64,000 nt of DNA from Marinitoga aeolica. GTDB lineage: Bacteria; Thermotogota; Thermotogae; Petrotogales; Petrotogaceae. The stretch spans positions 1-64,000 of the forward strand of contig NZ_CP069362.1 of the NCBI RefSeq assembly GCF_029910535.1. The letters run 5' to 3'. Below are positions 18,292 through 28,132 of the stretch, in pieces (position 1 is the first letter of the stretch; every line of letters begins with the position of its first letter). The notes under the pieces were generated by a model. That model did not search any database, was not told the DNA's origin, and worked only from the letters and a program-made list of their open reading frames with translations. Made by a program: the position numbers and the translations under genes.

Positions 18292-18337
18292 AAATAAAGG
18301 GATCTTCGAAAATTCGAAGGTCCCTTTATTTTTTTGG
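18292..18337 (+). terminator. Intrinsic terminator before the pst operon
   Basis: A long stem (about 15 bp, AAAGGGATCTTCGAA with its complement, one G-U) is followed by TTTATTTTTTT. It isolates the EamA gene from pstS. Confidence 0.9.
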
Positions 18338-18347
18338 CCAAAGCAAT

Positions 18348-18400
18348 CTTAACATTTCTTAATATTTGTATATATTCAAAAAAACAAAGATATATATAAT
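18348..18400 (+). promoter_or_regulatory. Putative Pho-box promoter of pstS
   Basis: Direct repeats CTTAACA (18348-18354) and CTTAATA (18358-18364) are exactly 10 bp apart and lie upstream of TATAAT (18395-18400). No good -35 is present. This fits activation by an OmpR-family regulator of the type encoded at 22424. The consensus for this phylum is unknown to me. Confidence 0.5.
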
Positions 18401-18446
18401 CAAATCGTAAAACTAAAAAAGAAATTTAATTAATGGAGGTAAAAGT

Positions 18447-19271
18447 ATGAAGAAAGTATTATTAGTTATAGTCTTAATGAGTATTATGGTTATTTCATTT
18501 TCTGCCAAATTAGTTATTAAAGGTTCAAATACTATTTTCCCTATAGCTCAATTATGGATAGAGGAATTAAAAAAAGAAAAACCTGATTTAGAAATAACAT
18601 TAGAAGGTGCAGGATCTTCAACTGGAATTGCAGCATTATTTAATGGTACAACAGATATTGCAAATGCAAGTAGATTTTTAAAAGAAAAAGAAATAAAAAA
18701 AATGAATGAAGAAGGAAAATACTTTGCACCAATTGTTATAGCATATGACGGAATTGCTATAATAGTTAATCCAAAACTTGGAATTAATGACATATCATTA
18801 GAGACATTAAAGGGAATTTATACAGGAAAATTACGCACCTGGAATCAAGTTAGCCCTAATCTACCTAAAAAGAGAATAGTTATCTATTCAAGAAATACAG
18901 CTTCTGGAACATTTGAAACATTTGAAAAAAAAGTATTAAAAGAAGCAAGAATGGCTCCAACTGTAAAAATGGTAGAATCTACTCAATTTGAAATTGATCA
19001 AGTTGCAAGAAACCCATATGCAATTGCCTATGTTGGTGTAGGTTATGTAAATAATTCTGTTAAAGTTTTGAAAGTTGAAGGTGTTGAACCAACAAAATTA
19101 AATGTTTTAAAAGCAACTTATCCTATTTCCAGACCATTATACATGTTTATTGATGTAAGCAATGGTTGGCCAGAAACAGGAATAATAAAAGAATATATAA
19201 CATTTGGATTATCCAAAAAAGGACAAGAATTAGCAGAAAAGGCTGGATATATTGCAGCATATGGATTCTAA
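18447..19271 (+). CDS. pstS: Phosphate ABC transporter, substrate-binding protein
   Basis: Periplasmic phosphate-binding protein with an N-terminal signal peptide (hydrophobic about 4-18). 274 residues. It has KGSNTIFPIAQ (phosphate-binding loop), EGAGSSTGIAALFNG and SRNTASGTFETFE, all typical of PstS. First gene of pstS-C-A-B-phoU-phoB-phoR, all on the + strand with small gaps or overlaps. Confidence 0.95.
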   Translation: MKKVLLVIVLMSIMVISFSAKLVIKGSNTIFPIAQLWIEELKKEKPDLEITLEGAGSSTGIAALFNGTTDIANASRFLKEKEIKKMNEEGKYFAPIVIAYDGIAIIVNPKLGINDISLETLKGIYTGKLRTWNQVSPNLPKKRIVIYSRNTASGTFETFEKKVLKEARMAPTVKMVESTQFEIDQVARNPYAIAYVGVGYVNNSVKVLKVEGVEPTKLNVLKATYPISRPLYMFIDVSNGWPETGIIKEYITFGLSKKGQELAEKAGYIAAYGF

Positions 19272-19286
19272 AAAGGAGTGTTTTAG

Positions 19287-20147
19287 TTGAGAGAGTTTAA
19301 AAATAAAATAAATTCTTTAATTATAAAAAGTGTTGCATTAACTGGAATTATAGCTTTAATATTAATTTTTGGATTTGTTATAAGGGAATCCATACCAGCT
19401 TTAAAAGAAGCTGGTATGGAAATTTTTACGTCATTTGATTGGTATCCTACATATGATCCACCTTCATTTGGTATATTAACCATGTTAATAAATTCTATAC
19501 TTTTAACTATATTTTCTTCATTAATTGTTTTACCTTTAGGATATATTGTAGCATTTTTCATGTATGATTATGCAAAAAATTTTGAAAAAAGAATGATTAA
19601 AGGAGCAATAGATTTACTATCTGGTGTCCCATCTGTTATTATAGGTATGTTTTTAATAATATATGTTTCTCCATGGATGCTTGAAATAGGCGCATGGTCA
19701 CCAGAAAATATACTACTTGCATCAATTGGTTTAACTATTCTTTCATTACCCTATACAGCTTCTTTAATGGAAGAAGCCATGAGTTCTATTGATAAAAGCC
19801 TTAAAGAAGGAGCTTTAGCATTAGGGACAACAAGATTTACTGCTGGTTTTAAAGTAGTTTCTAAAGCGGCATTACCTGGAATTTTCAATGCAATTATATT
19901 AACTATAAATAGAATTATTGGTGAAACAATGGTTGTATTAATGGCTGCAGGAGGTGCTAATATGCTTCCACTTTCTATTCTTGATCCTATTAGGCCTTTA
20001 ACTGCAGCTATAGCAAGTGAAATGGGAGAAGTAGAAATAGGAAGTATTCATTATTCCGCTTTATTTGTTTCTGGATTGGTACTACTTACAATATCATTTA
20101 TACTCACCTTAACTTCTAAAAGACTCTCAAGGAGATGGAGCAAATGA
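19287..20147 (+). CDS. pstC: Phosphate ABC transporter permease PstC
   Basis: Inner-membrane permease with about six hydrophobic segments in 286 residues. The ABC permease loop reads EEAMSSIDKSLKEGALALGTTRF. The start is TTG with AAAGGAGTG ahead. The stop overlaps the pstA start (ATGA). Confidence 0.94.
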   Translation: MREFKNKINSLIIKSVALTGIIALILIFGFVIRESIPALKEAGMEIFTSFDWYPTYDPPSFGILTMLINSILLTIFSSLIVLPLGYIVAFFMYDYAKNFEKRMIKGAIDLLSGVPSVIIGMFLIIYVSPWMLEIGAWSPENILLASIGLTILSLPYTASLMEEAMSSIDKSLKEGALALGTTRFTAGFKVVSKAALPGIFNAIILTINRIIGETMVVLMAAGGANMLPLSILDPIRPLTAAIASEMGEVEIGSIHYSALFVSGLVLLTISFILTLTSKRLSRRWSK

Positions 20148-20968
20148 GAAAAGATAAAATAATTTCTTTAATATTTAGAATAATAAGTTATATAACATTT
20201 TTTAGCATAGTTTTTATATTTATTTTTGTTATATTAGATGGAATAAGATATTTTTCGATAGATTTTTTTACTCAATTTCCCAAAAATATGATGACTGAAG
20301 GCGGAATTTTTCCAGCTATTATAGGTACAATTTATCTTCTTTTAATGACATTAATAATTGCAATTCCATTTGGTGTATTAACAGGTATATTTTTATCCGA
20401 ATATGGAAATAATAAAATTGGAAGATTATTAGACACAGCTATTACATCTTTATCCGGTGTTCCTTCTATAGTATACGGATTATTTGGATTAGCATTATTT
20501 TCTATAACGATGGGATTAAGAACATCATTAATATCAGGTTCTTTAACTTTATCTATAATGGCTTTGCCAATTATTTCTTCTTCTACAAGAGAAGCAATGA
20601 GTTCTATTCCTAATACAATGAGAGAATCAGCATATGCATTAGGGGCAAAAAAAACTGAAGTTATATATAAAGTATTATTACCTGCAGCAAGATCAAGAAT
20701 AATAACTGCTATTTTGATTGGTGCTGGTAGAGTTATGGGAGAAACAGCACCTGTGTTATTAACTGCCGCTGTGTTTTATTCAACGCATATGCCTAAATCT
20801 ATAAAAGATCCAATTATGACTTTACCTACACATATTTATAATGTTGCTATGGCTTATGGTGAAGATGCTCAATGGATGGCAAAAGGTACAGCATCATTTT
20901 TAATGTTATTAATATTAGTTATATACTCAATAGCATTTAGAATAAGGAGGAAGGTTAATGATAAATGA
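20144..20968 (+). CDS. pstA: Phosphate ABC transporter permease PstA
   Basis: Partner permease of PstC. 274 residues with about six membrane segments and the loop [24 protein letters not shown] 20144 was chosen over 20135 because AAGGAG is 9 nt upstream of it and it forms an ATGA overlap with pstC; at 20135 the ribosome site abuts the codon. Confidence 0.94.
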   Translation: MRKDKIISLIFRIISYITFFSIVFIFIFVILDGIRYFSIDFFTQFPKNMMTEGGIFPAIIGTIYLLLMTLIIAIPFGVLTGIFLSEYGNNKIGRLLDTAITSLSGVPSIVYGLFGLALFSITMGLRTSLISGSLTLSIMALPIISSSTREAMSSIPNTMRESAYALGAKKTEVIYKVLLPAARSRIITAILIGAGRVMGETAPVLLTAAVFYSTHMPKSIKDPIMTLPTHIYNVAMAYGEDAQWMAKGTASFLMLLILVIYSIAFRIRRKVNDK

Positions 20969-21737
20969 TGTAATTTTAAAAAATGATGATATAATCAAAG
21001 TAAGGAATTTTAATGCATGGTATGGTGATAAACAAGCTTTAAAAAATATAAATATAGATTTTAAAAGAAATAAAATTTCAGCTATTATTGGTCCATCTGG
21101 CTGTGGAAAATCTACATTATTAAGAAGTATTAATAGAATAAATGATGAAATTCCGACTTATAAAACCTCTGGAGAAATTATTTTTGAAAATAAAAATATA
21201 TATGATAAAAACTTAGATTTAACTATATATAGAAAAAGGGTGGGAATGGTTTTTCAAAAACCAGTTCCATTTCCAATGTCAATATATGAAAATGTAGCAT
21301 TCGGTTTAAGGATTCATGGAATGAAAAATAAAAATAAGATAGACGAAATAGTAGAAAAATCATTGAAGCAAGCAGCTTTATGGGATGAAGTTAAAGATGA
21401 ATTACATAAATCTGCTTATGAATTATCCGGCGGGCAACAACAAAGATTAGTTATTGCAAGAGCTATTGCTGTAGACCCTGAAGTAATATTGTTAGATGAG
21501 CCTACTTCTGCTTTGGATCCTATTGCAACACAAAGAATTGAGAGATTACTTGAAGAGTTGGTTGAAAATTACACTATAATAATAGTAACTCATAATTTGC
21601 CACAAGCTGTAAGAATTTCAGATTATTTATATTTCATGTATCAAGGTGAATTAATAGAATCAGGTTTAACTTCTGATATAATTAAATCGCCAAAAAATCA
21701 ATTAACTGAAGACTATTTAAATGGTAGAATAGGATAA
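20958..21737 (+). CDS. pstB: Phosphate ABC transporter ATPase PstB
   Basis: ATP-hydrolysing subunit. 259 residues with Walker [11 protein letters not shown]-loop [20 protein letters not shown] (typical of PstB), signature LSGGQQQR and Walker [14 protein letters not shown]. It overlaps the end of pstA by 11 nt, with a GGAGGAAGG site inside pstA. Confidence 0.97.
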   Translation: MINDVILKNDDIIKVRNFNAWYGDKQALKNINIDFKRNKISAIIGPSGCGKSTLLRSINRINDEIPTYKTSGEIIFENKNIYDKNLDLTIYRKRVGMVFQKPVPFPMSIYENVAFGLRIHGMKNKNKIDEIVEKSLKQAALWDEVKDELHKSAYELSGGQQQRLVIARAIAVDPEVILLDEPTSALDPIATQRIERLLEELVENYTIIIVTHNLPQAVRISDYLYFMYQGELIESGLTSDIIKSPKNQLTEDYLNGRIG

Positions 21738-21750
21738 TGGAGGTTAAAAT

Positions 21751-22413
21751 ATGCAAAATGTACATCATTTTGAAAATGAATTATTAATATTAAAAGCGGA
21801 TATATCCAAAATGTTATCTCTTGTTTTAGATTCATTTAATATGGCTATTGAATCACTTGAGAAAAATGATGAGATATTAGCAAAAAGAGTTTTAGATTTA
21901 GATGATAATATCGATGATATTAATAGAAAAATAGAAGATGAAGTTTATCAAATTATCGCAAGATATAATCCATTAGCAAAAGAATTAAGATATATTATTA
22001 CTATGATTAAATTTTCTAATAATCTTGAAAGAATAGGAGATTTATCCTGCAATATAGCTCAAAAAGTTTTTGGATTTAAAAAAATAAACTTCATACCATA
22101 TCTAAATGATGATATGCTAAAAATGATTGGTTTATCTTTAGAAATGTTAAAAGAGGTTTTTAAAGCCTTTAATGAAAGAAATATAGAATTAGCTATTGAG
22201 ATTTGGAAAAAAGATAATATTATAGATAATTTAGAAATTGAAATTAGAAAAGATATTTTAAAAGAATTTAAAGAAGGGAAATATGATGAAAACATTATTA
22301 TTCCTTACGCTTTAATTGCAAGAGATATTGAAAGAATCTCTGACCAGGTAACTAATTTATGTGAAGAAATAGTATATATTGAAAAAGGTGAAAAAATAAC
22401 AAATCTATTATAG
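21751..22413 (+). CDS. phoU: Phosphate-signalling adaptor PhoU
   Basis: Negative regulator linking the Pst transporter to the PhoR kinase. 220 residues, two three-helix PhoU repeats (about 10-105 and 115-215). The second metal-binding motif is visible as ARDIERISDQVTNLCEE; the first is NNLERIGDLSCNIA. Expected partner of the soluble kinase two genes downstream. Confidence 0.95.
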   Translation: MQNVHHFENELLILKADISKMLSLVLDSFNMAIESLEKNDEILAKRVLDLDDNIDDINRKIEDEVYQIIARYNPLAKELRYIITMIKFSNNLERIGDLSCNIAQKVFGFKKINFIPYLNDDMLKMIGLSLEMLKEVFKAFNERNIELAIEIWKKDNIIDNLEIEIRKDILKEFKEGKYDENIIIPYALIARDIERISDQVTNLCEEIVYIEKGEKITNLL

Positions 22414-22423
22414 GAGGAAAACT

Positions 22424-23101
22424 ATGCCTTCGATTTTAATTGTTGAAGATGATAAAGACATTAGAGATATTTTAAAAACATATTTAGAAATAGAAAAATT
22501 TGACGTTTATGAATCTGATTCAATCAACGCCATGAATAGATTTTTAAAAAATAATAAAGTGGATATTATTTTATTAGATATTATGCTACCAGATGGAGAA
22601 TCTGTAGATATTTTGCCTTTTATTAGGTCAAAGAATAAAAATACCGGAATTATAATTATTTCTGCTAAAAATACTGATAGGGATAAAATTTATGGAATAG
22701 AAAATGGTGCTGATGATTATATCACAAAACCTTTTAATCCAAGAGAAGTTATAGCAAGGGTTAGAGCTCTTTTAAAAAGATTAAAAAATGATGATGAAAA
22801 ACTCCAATTTGGAAGTTTAGAAATATTTTCAAATAATTATACAGTAAAATATAAAGGAAAAATTGTTGATTTAACGGCTAAGGAATTTGAAATATTATAT
22901 TTATTAGCAAAAAATTCTGATAAAATATTCACCAGAAATGATATTATCAATAAGATTTGGTTTGATGATGATTTTATTACTGATAGAGTAGTGGATGTTC
23001 ATATTAGTATGATAAGATCAAAAATTGGGAAAAATTGGATAAAGACTATTAGAAATTTAGGATACAAGTTTAATAAATCTGCTGATGAAATCGGTGATTA
23101 A
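22424..23101 (+). CDS. phoB: PhoB-like OmpR-family response regulator
   Basis: Receiver domain (1-118: acidic pocket EDD, phosphoacceptor Asp in LLDIMLPDG at about 53, conserved Lys in ITKPF) plus an OmpR/PhoB winged helix (about 128-222, VVDVHISMIRSKIG and TIRNLGYKF). Its place directly after phoU supports control of phosphate genes, probably through the 10-bp direct repeats upstream of pstS. Confidence 0.9.
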   Translation: MPSILIVEDDKDIRDILKTYLEIEKFDVYESDSINAMNRFLKNNKVDIILLDIMLPDGESVDILPFIRSKNKNTGIIIISAKNTDRDKIYGIENGADDYITKPFNPREVIARVRALLKRLKNDDEKLQFGSLEIFSNNYTVKYKGKIVDLTAKEFEILYLLAKNSDKIFTRNDIINKIWFDDDFITDRVVDVHISMIRSKIGKNWIKTIRNLGYKFNKSADEIGD

Positions 23102-23102
23102 C

Positions 23103-24050
23103 ATGATTTTTAATACTTTAGATTTTCTCGATGTGATGATTATTGAATTAGATGGCTATATAATTAAAAGAGCTAATAAAATAGCTCGAGAGTACGGATT
23201 CAAAAAAGGGATTGAAATAATAAGTGTTTTTACTTTCAATGAAATAGATAATCTTATATCTCACATAATTAATAAAGAAGATTATTTTCTGGAAACAACT
23301 ATATATTTTTTTCAAGGTTCCAGTAAATTCTGTAAGATTTCATTTTTAAAAGATGATTCTACAATAATTATAGAGGATAAAACCGAAAAAGAACTTATAA
23401 AGCAAGTAAAGGCAGATTTTATTACAGCTTTATCTCATGAATTGAGAACTCCTTTATCTGTTGCAAAAGGAAATCTCTTTTTGATAGAGGATTTAAATAA
23501 AAAAGATAAATTAAAAGAACCTATAAAAAAAGCTAAAAAAGCCATATCAAGAATAGAACGAATATTAGATCAATTAACAATGCTTTCCATGGCTGAATTT
23601 GGTAATTATATGATTAAAGTAGAATTATTTGATCCAAAAAAAGTTTTCCAGGATGTTATTTCGGATCTTGAAAATAAAATTAAAGAAAAAAATATAGAAT
23701 TAATATTTAATTCTGAAATTGAATTAATGCAGGGTGATCCTTTTATAATATATACTATTTTAAGAAACCTAATATCAAATGCTGTTAAGTATTCTCACAA
23801 AAATTCAAAGGTTTATGTAACTATAACTAATAGCGAAATCATTGTAGAGGATAACGGAATCGGGATAAGAGAACAAGAAAAAAACAGAATTTTTGAACGT
23901 TTCTTTAGAGGCACAGATTCAAAAAAATACGCCAATGGTTCTGGCCTTGGTTTAGCAATTGTAAAATATTTATGTGAATTAGCAAATTATAAAATTAGCT
24001 TTGAATCTCAATGGATGGTAGGTACAAAGTTTATAATAAAATTAGCTTGA
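23103..24050 (+). CDS. Soluble PhoR-like sensor histidine kinase
   Basis: 315 residues with no membrane segment. A PAS-like N-terminal region (about 1-100) leads to a HisKA domain (HELRTPL, His about 116) and HATPase_c with N-box NLISNAVKYS, DNGIGI and GSGLGLAIV. Classical PhoR has one or two membrane spans; here coupling to Pst would have to go through PhoU. The start ATG 23103 is one base after the phoB stop; an in-frame ATG at 23085 lacks a ribosome site. Last gene of the pst unit. Confidence 0.88.
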   Translation: MIFNTLDFLDVMIIELDGYIIKRANKIAREYGFKKGIEIISVFTFNEIDNLISHIINKEDYFLETTIYFFQGSSKFCKISFLKDDSTIIIEDKTEKELIKQVKADFITALSHELRTPLSVAKGNLFLIEDLNKKDKLKEPIKKAKKAISRIERILDQLTMLSMAEFGNYMIKVELFDPKKVFQDVISDLENKIKEKNIELIFNSEIELMQGDPFIIYTILRNLISNAVKYSHKNSKVYVTITNSEIIVEDNGIGIREQEKNRIFERFFRGTDSKKYANGSGLGLAIVKYLCELANYKISFESQWMVGTKFIIKLA

Positions 24051-24070
24051 GGTTACTCCTCAAGCCTTTT
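24045..24070. terminator. Bidirectional terminator between the kinase and helicase genes
   Basis: Stem GCTTGAGG (24045-24052) with CCTCAAGC (24058-24065), followed by TTTTATTTAT on the + side. It overlaps the stop codons of both convergent genes. Confidence 0.75.
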
Positions 24071-25864
24071 ATTTATATCTATATTAAATATTTCTTTGTT
24101 CGAATATATTTTTAATTCTTTTTTTGCTCTTGTTATAGCAACATAAAAAAGATTAATTTCATCAATTATATATTGATGTTTAAAATGTCCAATAATTCCA
24201 TTAATTAAATTTTTTAAATGTGTGCTATAATTTTTTTGAAATTCTTTAACTGTTTTATATTTTTCTTTTTTTAGTAATTCTAATATATTTTGAAAATCGT
24301 GGCAAATTATGACTTTATCCCATTCTAATCCTTTACTCGTATGAGCTGTAGTTAAAAAGACTCTACCTTTGTTTCTTGAATATTTTTCTTCCGCACTTTT
24401 CAAAAGATCGAATAGCTTTTCTTCATAATCTTCAACAATATTTATGGCAGAAATTAACTCATAATCTTCAAACTCTTCTGCATAATCCTTTAAATTATCA
24501 AGAGATTTGAAATTCAACAGCCATTTTTCATTTACATAATCCTTGTATTTCTCATCTTTAAGATATTTAATAAAATAATATATATTAATTGGAAGATGAA
24601 AAATTTCTTTTGGAGATCTGATCAACTTTATTTCATAATCTTTAAACTTCTCTATTAATTTTATAAGCGTTGCATTTGTTCTGGTAATATAACATATATT
24701 TTCTATATTTTTATCGTTATCTTCTTTAAAAGATATTATTTCTTTTTCTTCTGATTTGAAATTTTTTAAAATAAAGTTTGCTTTATCTGCTATGTAATTT
24801 GAGAATCTAAATGTTTTGGTTAAATATAGAATTTCAGCATTTATTTCATTTCTAATTTTATATAATGCATTTATTGAACCTCTAAAAGAATAAATTTGCT
24901 GATGAGGATCACCTACAATTATTTTTTTCCCTCTTAAATTTTTAAAAATATCCAGTACTACTTCATTTGTATCCTGTGCCTCATCAAGTAGAACATAATC
25001 AAATTTAATATAATTAATATATTTTTTTATATTCATTTGAAAATATTTCAGATAAACATTATGAGTTATATCCAATTTTTTATCCATATATAAATCCCAA
25101 ATTTTAAGTATTTTATCTTTTATATAGTCTTTTTGTTCTCTGATAATTTTTAACTTATGATTAGAATTCAATATTTCCTCTATCGTTTCATCTGAAACAT
25201 TAGTAAAATTCCCATTACAAAAATCATTAAATGCTGTTTTTACCAAATCAGCAATAAATATATCTATATTTAATATTTTTGATATTTCAGAAGTATTTAA
25301 TTCTTTTCCCAACTTTTTGAAGTTTAAATCTCTTTTAGCAAATTTATAGGCTAAACCATGTGTTGTTAAAACTTTTACATTATTTAATTTTGCCTTTTTT
25401 ATTTTTTCTTCTATTTCCACTTTAACTGATTTATTAAAGGCAAGAAATAAAAAGCTTTTATTCTTTAATGCATATGCTATACTTAAAAGTGTTGTTGATT
25501 TTCCAGATCCAGCAAAAGCATTTATTATTAGATTATTATTTTTTGCTTTTTTTATTATCTCAATTTGTTCATTTGTTAATTTAATATAATTTTTTTTATT
25601 TTGAACAAGTGAATTTCCAAATTCTGTATTTTCAATCTCTTCAATATATAATTTATAAAAATCTATTTTTTTATTTTTTTTCCTTTTCTTTTTATTTCCA
25701 AAATCCCATCCACAGTTCCAACATTTTTTTATGTTATCTTTCATAATTTCATTACATCTGGGACATTTTTTTGTTAAAAAGAAACTATTACAATTTGGAC
25801 ATATTTTTTCATTATTTTCCACTATTTCATCACATTTGGGACACATTTTTATTCCAGTACTCAA
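24053..25864 (-). CDS. SF1 (UvrD/Rep-like) helicase with two N-terminal zinc ribbons
   Basis: 603 residues. Two C-x2-C...C-x2-C zinc ribbons (about 8-53) and a very basic stretch precede a superfamily 1A helicase. Motifs: Q-motif plus Walker A AFAGSGKSTTL, Walker B DYVLLDEAQDTNEV, VGDPHQQIYSFRG, TTAHTSKGLEWDKVI and FYVAITRAKKEL. It is shorter than UvrD/PcrA and closer in layout to small viral or FBH1-type helicases. The TTG start at 25864 follows GAGGTGA (25869-25875) and avoids overlap with the upstream gene; an ATG at 25846 would also keep both ribbons. Its target and pathway are unknown. Confidence 0.82.
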   Translation of the reverse strand: MSTGIKMCPKCDEIVENNEKICPNCNSFFLTKKCPRCNEIMKDNIKKCWNCGWDFGNKKKRKKNKKIDFYKLYIEEIENTEFGNSLVQNKKNYIKLTNEQIEIIKKAKNNNLIINAFAGSGKSTTLLSIAYALKNKSFLFLAFNKSVKVEIEEKIKKAKLNNVKVLTTHGLAYKFAKRDLNFKKLGKELNTSEISKILNIDIFIADLVKTAFNDFCNGNFTNVSDETIEEILNSNHKLKIIREQKDYIKDKILKIWDLYMDKKLDITHNVYLKYFQMNIKKYINYIKFDYVLLDEAQDTNEVVLDIFKNLRGKKIIVGDPHQQIYSFRGSINALYKIRNEINAEILYLTKTFRFSNYIADKANFILKNFKSEEKEIISFKEDNDKNIENICYITRTNATLIKLIEKFKDYEIKLIRSPKEIFHLPINIYYFIKYLKDEKYKDYVNEKWLLNFKSLDNLKDYAEEFEDYELISAINIVEDYEEKLFDLLKSAEEKYSRNKGRVFLTTAHTSKGLEWDKVIICHDFQNILELLKKEKYKTVKEFQKNYSTHLKNLINGIIGHFKHQYIIDEINLFYVAITRAKKELKIYSNKEIFNIDINKRLEE

Positions 25865-25877
25865 AATTTCACCTCTA

Positions 25878-27074
25878 TTAACATTTGCCAATAAATTCTA
25901 AAACATCCTCATCAAATTTCTTTATAGATAATGTTAATTTACCAATTCTTTTTATTGTTTCTTCAACATCTTTAGCCGCAATACCATTTCCACATGGAAT
26001 ATTTGCGTTATTTAAAGCTAATTCTGCACTCTGCAATGCAACAAATGTTCCTGTCCCTGCTTTTAATGCACAGCCTTTTTTAGCCCCATCACATGTTAAA
26101 CCAAAAAGTGTAGATAGAACATTATTTATTGCATTTTTTATTTGCCCAGCACTACCACCTTTTAAATATACAATTCCTGCAGAAGCTCCTGCAGAAGATA
26201 TTGAGCCCGCACCACATATTGGCGTTAATACACCTGTATAAGATTTAATATAAATTGTAATTAACATACTTAATAGAATAGCTTTTTTTACTTTATTTTC
26301 ACCATATTTTTCGCCTATTTTTATTAGCGGTAATGTACATGATAAACCTTGATTTCCACTCCCAGCAACCGTCATAACAGGAAGTAATTCACCACTCATT
26401 CTTGCATCAACAGCTGCCTGAACTATGTTCACAGGCTCAAAATTTAAAATATTACCAAAATTTCCTGGTGTTTTTAACCCTTTTTTTGCTATTTCTGTAT
26501 TTATCGTTATAGCCTTTTCAACTAATTCTATAACCTCTTTTTCTGGATTCTCTATATATTCTAAAAAATTATCAATATTATATTTTTTTATACTTTCCAA
26601 TAATGTTCCACCTTTTTCAAATGGTTTATCAATAATAGGGTTACCATTTTCCTCTATGTGCACTATATTATCATGTGTTCCTTCAATTATAACATTAACT
26701 TTATTTTCTCCTTCTAATATGCAATTCACTTTTAATCCTATATAATTTTTATCAACATCAACATTTATTTTTCCTAAGATTTTATGAGATGTATCTATAC
26801 ATTCCTGATTTACATGCTTTAATACTTCTAAACCCAACGCAGCTTCACCACATGTATATGCTAAAGCTGCAGCAATTTCAAGTCCTATAAATGGTGTCCC
26901 GGGAATATTGACTTCTAACCCATTTTTATATGTATTTTTATCAAGAATGATTTTTATGCTCTCTAAGTTCCCCTTTAAATATTTTTTTGCTGTTGCAACT
27001 GCTAATGCCACTGCTATTGGTTCAGTACAGCCATATGCTGGTTTTACCTGATCAAAAATAATATCTTTCAACAT
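25878..27074 (-). CDS. L-cysteine desulfidase / UPF0597 family protein
   Basis: 398 residues. KPAYGCTEPIAVALA near the N-terminus and CDGAKKGCALKAGTG near the C-terminus carry the cysteines expected to bind an Fe-S cluster in this serine-dehydratase-alpha-like family (CyuA/YhaM). Known members break cysteine into pyruvate, ammonia and sulfide. GSGNQGL and CGAGSISSAGASAGIVYL are family-typical. It lies 13 nt upstream of the helicase and probably shares its transcript. Desulfidase is the best guess; a related dehydratase activity is possible. Confidence 0.82.
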   Translation of the reverse strand: MLKDIIFDQVKPAYGCTEPIAVALAVATAKKYLKGNLESIKIILDKNTYKNGLEVNIPGTPFIGLEIAAALAYTCGEAALGLEVLKHVNQECIDTSHKILGKINVDVDKNYIGLKVNCILEGENKVNVIIEGTHDNIVHIEENGNPIIDKPFEKGGTLLESIKKYNIDNFLEYIENPEKEVIELVEKAITINTEIAKKGLKTPGNFGNILNFEPVNIVQAAVDARMSGELLPVMTVAGSGNQGLSCTLPLIKIGEKYGENKVKKAILLSMLITIYIKSYTGVLTPICGAGSISSAGASAGIVYLKGGSAGQIKNAINNVLSTLFGLTCDGAKKGCALKAGTGTFVALQSAELALNNANIPCGNGIAAKDVEETIKRIGKLTLSIKKFDEDVLEFIGKC

Positions 27075-27103
27075 CTTTATTCCCCCCGTTTATATATTTT
27101 TAT

Positions 27104-27979
27104 TTAGGTTATTGATTGAGATTCAACATTTGAAATATCTATAATCGGCGCAAGACCTACCATAATAAATCCCAATATTTTCAGAGCATTAAAAGGTTCA
27201 TGAAAAAATATTGCAGATAATATAGAAGCAAAAACTAGTTCTAAAGGCATTAGTAAAGATAATGTATGTGATTGTAATCTTTTTAATGCTATAAAATTTA
27301 AGGTTAAAGGTACAAATGTTGCCAAAACGGCAAGTATAAAACCTGCTAATAAAAATTTATTATTCAATGTATATATTTCGTTATTTCTGATTACAAAAAG
27401 TAAGTAATATATAAATGCCCCAGTAAATGTATAAAAAGCATTTTCAAAAGGGTTTGAGTTTTCTTCTTTTATTTGTTCGCTAACAGAAACTATAAATAAA
27501 GCATTTACAAATGAACTAAACAATATTATTAATGTTCCAAATATTATATTTGGATTTTCAATCAATGCCCTCTCACCAAGATTGGCTATAATTACTCCCA
27601 CGAATGAAATTGCAACTGCAGACGCATTTACTATATTAATCTTCCTTTTTGTAGTTTTTGTTTGCAATATTGAGACAAAAATAGGGTTTGTAAAGTAAAT
27701 TACTGTAGCATATGCTGGATTTAAGTATTGTAATCCTATAAAAAAAGCATAAGCAGCTATTCCATAATTAACAATACCAAGTATCGAAAATAATATAAAT
27801 TTTTTTAAATGAAATTTATATCCAGCAAATATAAAAATCATACCTGATATTATAAAAGAAAAAAGAAATCTCAAAAATAAGATTTGAGATACTGTTGCTC
27901 CTATATTAAAGGAATATTTTCCTAATACTGAAGTTACAGAAGAAGAAAACGCAGATAAAACAGCTAATAAATAATGCAA
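27104..27979 (-). CDS. EamA-family (DMT) permease
   Basis: 291 residues, about ten hydrophobic segments, two EamA repeats. TTG 27979 is preceded by GGAG at 8 nt; the in-frame GTG at 27988 overlaps that site and is less likely. First gene of a unit with the cysteine desulfidase-like gene 29 nt downstream, which makes a cysteine or other amino acid exporter an attractive but unproven role. Confidence 0.8.
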   Translation of the reverse strand: MHYLLAVLSAFSSSVTSVLGKYSFNIGATVSQILFLRFLFSFIISGMIFIFAGYKFHLKKFILFSILGIVNYGIAAYAFFIGLQYLNPAYATVIYFTNPIFVSILQTKTTKRKINIVNASAVAISFVGVIIANLGERALIENPNIIFGTLIILFSSFVNALFIVSVSEQIKEENSNPFENAFYTFTGAFIYYLLFVIRNNEIYTLNNKFLLAGFILAVLATFVPLTLNFIALKRLQSHTLSLLMPLELVFASILSAIFFHEPFNALKILGFIMVGLAPIIDISNVESQSIT

Positions 27980-28014
27980 TTTAATCACTCCAAAAATTTT
28001 TTCGTATCTCGTTT

Positions 28015-28043
28015 ATTATATAATTTTTTTGTTTTTTTTTCAA
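28015..28043 (-). promoter_or_regulatory. Promoter of the EamA-cyuA-helicase unit
   Basis: TTGAAA (28038-28043), 17 nt, TATAAT (28015-28020) on the minus strand. Confidence 0.75.
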
Positions 28044-28072
28044 TACAAAATAACACAAAAAATATTGAAGTT

Positions 28073-28110
28073 TTCAATAATAAAAAACTCTTCCTTTTCA
28101 GGAAGAGTTT
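28073..28110 (-). terminator. Terminator of the gltA-pro-icd operon
   Basis: A 10-bp stem (AAACTCTTCC, 28085-28094, with GGAAGAGTTT, 28101-28110) is followed on the minus strand by TTTTTTATTATT. Confidence 0.9.
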
Positions 28111-28132
28111 GATTAATTTTTATAATGGATAT

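Noticed and set aside
28053-28072. Short AT-rich inverted repeat near the end of the pro operon
   Set aside because: Arms are short and AT-only; the neighbouring GC-containing stem is the better terminator.
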